Source of the DNA: Phialocephala subalpina
Lineage: Eukaryota > Ascomycota > Leotiomycetes > Helotiales > Mollisiaceae
Reading direction: 5' to 3'
DNA length: 64,000 nt
Assembly: GCA_900073065.1 (NCBI GenBank)
Contig: FJOG01000019.1
Location: 773,151-837,150, forward strand
Below are positions 56,111 to 64,000 of this stretch, in pieces. Numbering within the stretch: the stretch's first letter is position 1; each line of letters begins with the position of its first letter. Made by a program: the position numbers and the translations under genes. The notes under the pieces were generated by a model that worked only from the letters and a program-made list of their open reading frames with translations, did not search any database and had not been told where the DNA came from.

Positions 56111-58094
56111 TATGTCGGTTCAGTTGGGGAAGCTCTGTTATGTTCTTTAAGTATTAGTCCGAGCGTATTATGAAGTCGCGTGTGAAATTGAAGTCAATGA
56201 AGGATGATACGCACACAAGCGGGGATAACTTACAGATTTGTATGTAAGGTATTCTTACCTTGCTTCTATGAGCAAGTAAGGTATCGTAAAGTTGACCAAA
56301 GATCGCTGCGTATCGATTGTCGAGAAGGAAGGTTGTCGAGGATGAAGATGGAAGAAAGAAAAGAAGGGAAGGAAGGAACGAAGGGAAGTATTTATGGTTA
56401 ACGAGGCACCACTAATCAACCACCGACCAAAGCCTCGTCTGTCCTTGACCGCAAAATCAGGCTAGTCGCTTCCGTTCAAGGGTCTAGAGGTGGGGAAGAT
56501 CATAAAGTTGGGTAGGCTACAGCCTCGCGGCCGTCGACCGCCAGAGCGTCTCTTTCAGTCGAGTTTGGTAATATCAAACTGGTGAATTGGATCTCGAAGC
56601 AGATGCTGTGACTGAAAAGCAATGGTGTGGTCTTGATGTTGAGGCAATGCGCTTTGAGAATATCTATTTTGCGTAACCACAAATATATATCAGTGCAAAA
56701 AATGGGGAGAAACTAAAAAACAAACATTTGAAATCAGGCTCCCAGTGACCAATACTTGTCTTCTGATCTCGGACATTTGAGAAGAGCGTTTCAGCAAAGT
56801 CTATACATTATTCTTGTCTCGGAAATTGCGAATAGGGCGTTCTGAGTTTTTCTCTATAGTTTTGATACGGACATTGCAAACGAGGGATTCAACTTAAGCA
56901 CCTTTCAATGCTTTATAAATAATGTATATAAACGATCCTTGAGAACTATGCAAAGGTCCAATACAAACATTAAAAAGATGGTTCCCCGCAAAAGATGGTT
57001 CCCCGCAAAAGATTGTTAGATTCCAAGGACGAATAATTTGAATTATGACGCCTAATATTTCAATCTCCATGGAATAGGGACATCAACACCCTGCCTACAC
57101 TCCAAACTATTTCTCATACATTTCAATCTTTATATAAACCATACCCAACAATCGCACCTCAAGTTTCCATCCCCACTTCTACCCGCTTTACACATATCAC
57201 TTGCCAAAATTTCCGCCCACAAACAATATATAAACCTATCTATTGTATCAAACCTCGAGTTTTGTAATTTATTCCCCTCGAACTCCAACTCAGGGGCAAA
57301 TATCGCTTAGTGTCTTGGCACTTACCCCTCATACCCCGCACTTCGTTAATGTTACGAAAAGAAGAACAATGCACTGACTTTTAGATTGACGAAGATGTTT
57401 AGAAAATCTGAGCAGAATGGGTGGTGCGAGGAGGGGATTTCAGGTGGTTTAGATAGCCCTTTGACGATGGGAGGGTCATCTATCATGTTATGTGCCGAAT
57501 GATACTTATTATCAAATAATCTACCATCACAGCCAATTGTCAGATAATTTACAAATATACACGCAATTGTAAATAAACCGCAAATCGCTATGGAATCTCG
57601 TCATTCAAGGCTATCTGACATTCACAATCGCAATTACTCTCAACTCGCAATTCCCAGCAAGCAGAACAATCTCTTGCCAAAATGACTAACCGTATCGGGT
57701 TTTGACAACACGTTTACGCACAAGCAGGAAAGATCATACGATCAGATCACGAGAGACACGCCAATCCTACAGGCAAGCTATTCATTTGCGAGGTATGATC
57801 CAACTCGTACAGGAAGCCAAACCTCGGTTGAGGCCAGTTCAACACGTTCCGTCTAGGCCAAGGCATGGAATATAATGCCGTGAGGCGGGCTGCAACACCA
57901 TGACACTGTGGCCGCCATCTTGACAACAGAGAACTAACCAAAGCAGGTTCCAAGTCGCGGAGCGTTGATCAGAATCCTGACACCCCGAAAGCTGCAGAAG
58001 GTCTTCTGAAGCATTGAACAAATTGATCATGACCTGTGATATCCCTGAACCATTCAAAAATCCGGCATGGTCGTATCTCAGGGTCGTGTCAATG
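56111..58094. other. Long intergenic region with a 17-bp tandem repeat
   Basis: No gene is supported in nearly 2 kb. At 56973-57013 a 17-bp unit (AAAAGATGGTTCCCCGC) is repeated 2.4 times head to tail. A minus-strand frame near 57839-58138 overlaps the 3' end of the next gene in another frame and is a shadow. Confidence 0.5.
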
Positions 58095-60136
58095 TCATTT
58101 TTCAGGAGGAACCCCATGGCGCTTGCACATATCTTCAAACCTGCCCCTGTTGACCACAGCCCAGTTAGCCGCTGAGTAGCTTCGCTTTACCTCTCTCGCA
58201 GGTCCCCAAGCGTCCTCTTCAACAGATATGTTCTCATTGTATTGATTCGAATTTTCCCATCGTGTCTTGGGTGGTCTGAGGTAGGGCGAGGACGACATTT
58301 CAGACATCAGAGAGTCAAAACCACGCGTTGAGACAGGAGCTACAAATTCCGGTTGCGCAGTGCTGCCCAATTGCTTAGTGCTTCCTGATTGCTCAGTTCT
58401 GTCTGATTGGCTGTCTGATTGTTCTAGAAACGATCAGTTGACTTCCATGAATTATACTCGAGGCGGTACCTACCGTTATAGGCGTTGATGATATCGAGCT
58501 CAGTGTCATCGTCCAAAGAATAGTCGCTTTGGAGCTCGGCATCCATTGGTAGAACCTTGCAAGGCCCACAACCAGGACCTGCGCATTGATGAGGTGAACC
58601 GTTCCAAGCTGATTGGGTGGTGGTACCATATAGGGATTCCTTGCGAGATTTCTTGGACGAGATCCCGGTATTGTAGAAATCGAGAGCGTAAGTCAGTATT
58701 GCAGGAGGAGGCTTGTCGCGCACCAGGCTACGCTGGCCTCTGGCTTGAACATGCTTGAGATGCTTCTCCCATTGTGATATCCCCAAACTGGTTGGTTGGT
58801 ACAAACCTCCAGTCAGGTGAGATTTGTTCCAACAGAGATCTACTGGCCTCCCATCTATACTTGAATCAGAGTCATGGCTACGCAAGAATGCATCAAGCCT
58901 TCGCTCAACACAATCTATCAGCAGCGCGCCGTTGTGATATAGCATGAATTCAAGTAGGTCCTTCACCGAATCTCTGAGCTCGTCTATCAACCACTTTACA
59001 TCGGTCGTCAATGACAAGGCTCGGTCAAGGGTGTTGACATGGTCAGAGAGAGCCTTTTTGCATGTCTGATATCGTCCTTGAAAAATTGACTTGGGATTTG
59101 AGATCACTTCCACCCCAAATCTGCCAGCCATGATTCTGGGAAGCCAGTTCAAAACGTCTTCTTGTTCTTGGACGACATCCTTAATCATAACGTCCCAACC
59201 TTGAAATGGCGGTCGACCATGGCTAAGATTGTCAGAGAAGAGGTTTTCGATTGTCGACGGCACAGTTGGCGAAACAGAGACAGGAGCAGTCCTGCAAACC
59301 TCACGCACAAATGCTCGAGCGAGGTCGTGCCGTGTAAGGATTAGTTGCTCCGATTCTGTTTCAGCGGTAAACTGATATCGGCACAGACCCCGGTGGAAGA
59401 AGAATAGGACGCCTGGACGTTTGAACAGCTTTTCCGCTATGAAAAGATAGCGAGCTTGCATCTCGTCTTTCAGAAGCTCGTCAAAGGATTCTTGGAGCGA
59501 GCTCAGGCATTCGTCATGTATTCTGTCGAGCTCGTGGCTGTTTTTTGGAGTGAGTTTAATAATGTCCAGGGTCGATGTCACAACCTTTTCCCCAGCTCCC
59601 ACCAGATGATTGTCAGGATATTCCACAGGCTTACCGTCAGGCCCCACTCGAAGGCCGTTAGGGTAGAAAGATTTTATACGCTCTCTGAGCTTCTCGCATC
59701 GTGTTGTGAACTTCTTCAGGTGGTCGTGAAACTCCCAATTGACCCCAAACACGTCTGATCCAAATCTTCGTTCGATTTCTATGAGGATAGGTCGTATGTA
59801 ATTTGCATTGGCAATTGATGAATCGGCGTCATATCTGTTGGCAAAGGTTGTAATGTCATCGCCCGGACATACCTGGCTCCAGAGATTGAAGTCAGCACGT
59901 AGCGCCTACATGGAAAATGGTTGGCAGGTCGGGGAAAGCAAGGAAAGGCATACCATTATGTCAGCGTAGATCCGCCGTCGAAGATGGAACTCCGCTTCTA
60001 ATTCGGCATCGACCGCTATGCCTGCTGGTAGAGGAGATGGTTGGCTGAAGTATGGGGATGCAGAGACCTCCTCGATTGTGGTCAGACTTGTCGAAACACT
60101 CGATGCGCCTGACCAGGAAGAGTTTGGATAGGACAT
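58095..60136 (-). CDS. Large uncharacterised fungal protein
   Basis: Exons 60136-59954, 59905-58474 and 58423-58095 join in phase (0 then 1) to 647 residues. The start MSYPNSSWSGASSVSTSLTT is disordered. LEAEFHLRRRIYADIM then crosses a junction into ALRADFNLWSQ, and a helical FANRYDADSSIANANYIRPI segment follows. The large middle is alpha-helical: KLRERIKSFYPNGLRVGPDG, AEKLFKRPGVLFFFHRGL, LPRIMAGRFGVEVISNPKS and ELRDSVKDLLEFMLYHNGAL. Its Cys-rich patch (HQCAGPGCGPCKVLP) precedes a Gln/Ser-rich linker and a conserved-looking end (RGFDSLMSEMSSSPYLRPPK). No catalytic or localisation signature is recognised. Confidence 0.75.
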
Positions 60137-61559
60137 CGCGAATGAATCCTGGGAGACACCTATGTTGAATATGATGTGGTGATAGTGAATGCAGATAATG
60201 GCAGACGGAACATTCAATATCGAAGATGTTTATGCGGTAAACAATATTCGCACTTGAATCGTGTGCTAAAGAATGCCGGCGTAGAAACAGAAGTGATCAC
60301 AGATGATGATCGCGTGCTTGCGAAGGTACAGCAACTTCTAAGAAGACTAGTCGGCCAAGTTATACACAGAGAAGGCAGGCGTGATGCATCATTGTGCTGC
60401 AAAAATCAAATGGGCAGAAAGGAAAGAGCGACCTAACCCAAGAACCTCGTTTTAAAGTCCTCATCATCTTTTTGTCGTAACTTCAGTCATTCTCACTGTA
60501 AACCCATCGATTTTGTTATGAGTAAAGCTACAAGCGATAAGTCGTGAAGGCAGTATCAGAGCCACAACAAGCGCCCCTCTCCACGAGTAAAGCGGCGTTG
60601 ACTTTGACCTCCGCCAGATAAGTGAAGGCATGTTCCTAGGGACGAATTTGAAAAATGTCTGTGAATCTCTGTTATTGCCTCCACAATCCCACTTGGAGCG
60701 TCTTAGACTAAGCTGCTTTGTGTTCATGCTCAAGTGTTGTGATGACTGTCACGTGGGACATGATATAGATCTTGACCTGAGCGACTTGTGAACGCCCAGG
60801 CGCCGTAATCCTTCGGTATTTAGTGCGGTTCTGGTACTCATGAACTTGATAGCAGCGTATTGTTGAAGACAAACAGAAGTGATCCTACCTCACTTAATCC
60901 AAAGTCTCACATGACTAACACGTGGTTTGAAGTCATGAAGGGCTGGAACCAACGCTCGAAACAGCCAGAATTTAGGCAAGTGTAACATCGTACTCAAAGA
61001 GGACAACCAATCATTCAAACGCCAAATATGAGAAGAAAGGGGGCTGACTGGACTTCCGAGCCATCCCCTTGAACCCAGGGCCAGCAAGCGTGTCTCAAGC
61101 TTTGGACTGGCCGTTTGTCAAGCAACCAGCATGAAATGCTTGTCAATAACGCCGCATAAATAGCAAATTCAGTACACAAGGCTCCTTTTCAGCAATCTTG
61201 AGGAAGACAACGGAGATGTTCGTCCGATTGCTCCCCACGTGCAACGCTACTCCAAATGCATCTTCGCTTTCCCTACAGCAATTACTACCTCATTGAGCCT
61301 AAGTATATCCTTACCGAGCCACGCTGTAGCTCTATCAGGCTTAGCTCTTAATGACGTCTGACAACCCCAGGAACGGGTCCGAGCTCTATCACACCAAGTC
61401 GCCAAAGAGCTCCCCCCTCGATTGCTGATATTCCCCTTCTCTTGTCCCGTCCATCTGTCCACAACACCACCACAACCACATCTCTCCTATCCAATTTCCA
61501 TCTACACATCGCCTCCTCCCACTATCTAACTTTTATTTTCATTTTCTAAATCTCCAAAC
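60137..61559. other. Intergenic region
   Basis: About 1.4 kb between divergent genes. Only short frames (60-89 codons) with no family. The last 80 bp are a CT/CA-rich leader. Confidence 0.45.
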
Positions 61560-62349
61560 ATGTCTACCAGAAAGAGGAAGCAAGATGAGGAGCTTGTTGC
61601 TCTCCCAAGTGATGAGAGCGAGGAGGAAGAAGAGTATGTTTGATCCACATTCCCCCTTCATTCCATCATCTATTATCAATACACCTGCAATTGGCATCAT
61701 TACAGCTTCACAAGAGACATCAATATCTCAATGCGCGTCATAGTTGACCACAAGGCTACACCAGCTTGTTGTTCGGCGCAAACGCTGCCGTCAGCTGAAA
61801 GCCAAGCCGGTGATTCCATCAAGAGAGACATCAACACTAACGATCGCATCACAACAGATACGAGGATTCTGAGCCTGAAGAAGTAAACAGCGACGACGAT
61901 GCGGAAGAAGAGGAAGAAGAGGCTGGTGGATCAGCAGAGGAGGACGAAGAGGAGCCTGAGGGTATGTTACTATGCGGCATTTATATCTCGCCCCCTGCAT
62001 TCATCTCAATGTGCTCCAAAACATCAACCTGAAGTCGGCATAAGCTAACACAACAATAGCAGAAGCAGCACCCCCCTCCAAGAAGCGCAAAACTGGCCCA
62101 GCTCCAGTAGAGAAAGCTCCTGCCGTCAAAGCTACCGGCAACGGCATCGCGAAACCCCAGGCCAAAGCCCCAGCCGATGACGAAGATGTCGATGAGGAGG
62201 AGTTCGATGAAGAAGAGGACTTTGATGAAGAGGCAGAGTCCGGACCTGCCGCGATTGCGAAGAAGGTCAAGGGCGGAAAGGTCCCTCACGACGATTTCAA
62301 TGAAGTCGATGAGGTCGTCGCTGCTGACGAGGATGAGGATGACGATTAA
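61560..62349 (+). CDS. Acidic nuclear-type protein
   Basis: Exons 61560-61633, 61858-61961 and 62060-62349 give 155 residues. The first intron (224 nt) is long for this window. An N-terminal basic start (MSTRKRKQDEEL) is followed by Glu/Asp-only runs, a KKRKTGPAPVEKAPAVK nuclear-localisation-like patch, a second acidic block (DEDVDEEEFDEEEDFDEE) and a short KKVKGGKVPHDDFNEVDE tail. Histone-chaperone-like acidic proteins have this composition, but the CHZ motif is not visible, so no chaperone assignment is made. An internal acidic tract, or RNA/protein binding by charge, is all that can be inferred. Confidence 0.7.
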
Positions 62350-63554
62350 ACTCGTTGCAGATTCGGACAATGAAGGATGTGCAAGCCGCAACGGATACAC
62401 GATAATGGCTGGATAATGGGCTTGAGCTGATTGGGAGGATCACTGGATATACGGTATTGGTTATGGGATGCGCGGGTGCGTGTTGGAGGCGGGGTGGATG
62501 AATATCTGCTTTTAGATCTCTTACAACGTGCGATCTATCTCTATCAACCAAAGCATGCTTTTCGCGCATCGGTATTCGAGATTGCGATCTGGTTTGCGAT
62601 CTGATTTGCGAAGTCTATTTTCGACGCGACTCTATCTATCCAGTGGTATGACTCAATCGCTCGACGGCTAGTGCCTTGCATCCTTGCGTGCATCACCAGA
62701 TCACCACAAGCGCAATCATCCTGCATGATCTGTCCGCTCATCATTCGCCACGTTTGATCTCCATGGATATTGTATCGATTTGATCGTTCGTTTCTATCAC
62801 TTCTAGCGCTTCAAGAAAGTAGGCGAGAGACTTTGGCCGCGTCGGAGATTCTGGGAGAACATCACTGTTGTGAACTATTTGCGATGGAACGTCCTTGCTT
62901 CACTGTGAGTTTAAGAGGTGGCAGCAATCACGTCCCAGCATTCGGTGCAACTCTAGAGATACTGATGAACCTATTCGCGAAAGAACATCGTTCATTCATT
63001 ACTATGCTTCATTTCTATTCCGCAAAGCTATGAAAACACTCGTCCTACTAGTCTTCAACTGTGCTATCACTGTCGCTCTTTAATCTTCAATCTTCATTCT
63101 TCATTCTTCATTCTTCGTCTTCGACGACAACCACAGCTCCCGATTCAGTCACACGCGTCGGGTTTTGCCGTCTACACCTCAATGTCAGCCCTTTCTACAC
63201 AAATCTATCTCATATTTACACTCACAATTCTCTTTCCCTCAACTAATCAAGAACATATGTACTCGCAAGCGCAATTCCCCCAAACATAATCAAAACCTGA
63301 TACCCGTACTTATAATACGGAGCATCATATGTCGGAAACAGAACCACCATCCCACAATGAGCTTTGTCTCATTTCCCCGAATAGAAGTCAGACCTGCGAG
63401 GAAGAAAAGCGCTGAAAACGTAAGTGAAGATGTTCCCTATCGCAACAAGCAATTGCTTCAGTTCAGCATTATGCTGCGTGATTTCATGCCCCCAACTCTA
63501 CCATCACCACATCAGTCACTTCTCTCCATCATCAGCTCTTCTCATATTCGGACT
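62350..63554. other. Intergenic with a short CT-rich tandem repeat
   Basis: A 7-bp unit TTCATTC/CATTCTT repeats about four times near 63086-63117. A possible short start at ATG 63356 (MSFVSFPRIEVRPARKKSAE then GTAAGT) has no convincing continuation. Nothing else seen. Confidence 0.4.
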
Positions 63555-64000
63555 TCAACTTATGATGATAATAGACTGCGCAGTAGCGCCAACATACGAG
63601 AGGAAGAAGGCAAAAAGTAAGCCCCTTCTTGGAATATTCCAGCTCGATAACAAAATGTTGGCCACTACCACGATCAACGAGACTACATTCGCAGTATGTC
63701 CTCCCTTTCCTGTGATATAGGAACGAAGCAACGACCTGAATCGCACCCCCCGTAGTCGGAATGGTGTTCACCAAAACAACGCTATACTTCTCGGCTTTGA
63801 GCCAGAGGCTGAAATATTGGGAGCCGGAGGAAGCGTTTGCTACCATTCTGTTTTGATGCCAGCAAGGTGTGACTACACCAGGAGTTGAGCTACGGACAAG
63901 TATGAGATTATGAAAGCCCATATATGCCACGAAGTATAAATCTTCTTCAACCCCTTCAACGTCAACTTTTTCGGTGCAGCGCGTCCGATCTTCACCATTC
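63555..64000 (-). pseudogene. DAL5-type transporter relic at the window edge
   Basis: Reading leftwards from the edge, KKIYTSWHIWAFIISYLSVA is lost by frameshift; YFSLWLKAEKYSVVLVNTIPT then resumes, followed after a further shift by ANVVSLIVVVANILLSSWNI-PRRGLLFAFFLSYVGATAQS. These are the ordered blocks of the fungal anion:cation symporter (allantoate/pantothenate permease) branch of the MFS. The S-D-x-x-G-x-R loop between blocks is missing, and at least two frame changes are too close together to be introns. Rest of the gene lies outside the window. Inactive by inspection. Confidence 0.65.

Noticed and set aside
57839..58138. Minus-strand 99-codon frame past the end of the large unknown gene
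   Set aside because: Overlaps the true 3' exon in a different frame; no signal that it is translated.
1..64000. tRNA, rRNA, CRISPR and riboswitch search by eye
   Set aside because: No T-arm plus A/B box combination with a closing stem was found, and repeats with regular spacers are absent. Small RNA genes could still be missed without a scan.

Overview
This window is nuclear DNA from a filamentous ascomycete, most likely a Leotiomycete/Helotiales-type fungus; that assignment is inferred from gene content, not from a search. Supporting evidence is the density of genes split by short (about 45-90 nt) GT-AG introns, CTNAC-type branch points, and fungal families: a CAP10/GT90 glycosyltransferase, a 2EXR-domain protein, Tma20/MCT-1, a GH92 mannosidase, Ser/Thr-rich secreted proteins and DAL5-type transporter remnants. 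Nothing indicates bacterial, viral or organellar DNA.

Layout. 0-4.4 kb: the 3' end of an unknown gene, a 122-residue four-cysteine secreted protein that looks crystallin-like, and a Golgi-type GT90 enzyme. 4.4-7.8 kb: gene-poor, with a 118-bp element whose 23-bp inverted repeats are perfect. 6.2-12.5 kb: a 2EXR gene surrounded by three or four decayed copies of an unrecognised small membrane-protein family, two of them in tandem. 13.7-22.7 kb: a single-pass surface protein, an I78 inhibitor, Tma20, a nuclear or membrane Gly-rich protein and a polytopic membrane protein. 23-33.5 kb: an accessory-looking stretch with a secreted GH92 mannosidase, an AHL-lactonase-like metallo-beta-lactamase, a broken alcohol dehydrogenase joined to a GMC-oxidoreductase tail, a secreted cysteine-rich protein and a truncated serine beta-lactamase relic. 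34-42.3 kb: three intact genes of unknown function (acidic-repeat protein, mucin-like protein, membrane-anchored protein). 42.5-43 kb: an AT-rich island. 43-50.4 kb: FAD monooxygenase, a gene with one in-frame stop, an SDR, a TA-flanked 283-bp MITE and a disordered proline-rich protein. 50.8-56.1 kb: a stretch of decayed genes. 58-64 kb: a large unknown protein, an acidic nuclear protein and a DAL5-like transporter relic at the right edge.

The window mixes housekeeping genes (TMA20, GT90) with fast-decaying accessory genes. Many broken genes carry stops that one C-to-T (or G-to-A) change could explain, as expected from RIP or ordinary decay. No single pathway unites the window. The GH92 enzyme, GT90 and mucin-like proteins concern the cell surface and glycans. 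The lactonase, ADH/GMC relic, monooxygenase and SDR are typical accessory catabolic or secondary-metabolism enzymes, but they do not form a recognisable cluster. Gene models were spliced by eye. Where a reading frame has no ATG at its left end, the first in-frame ATG was used.
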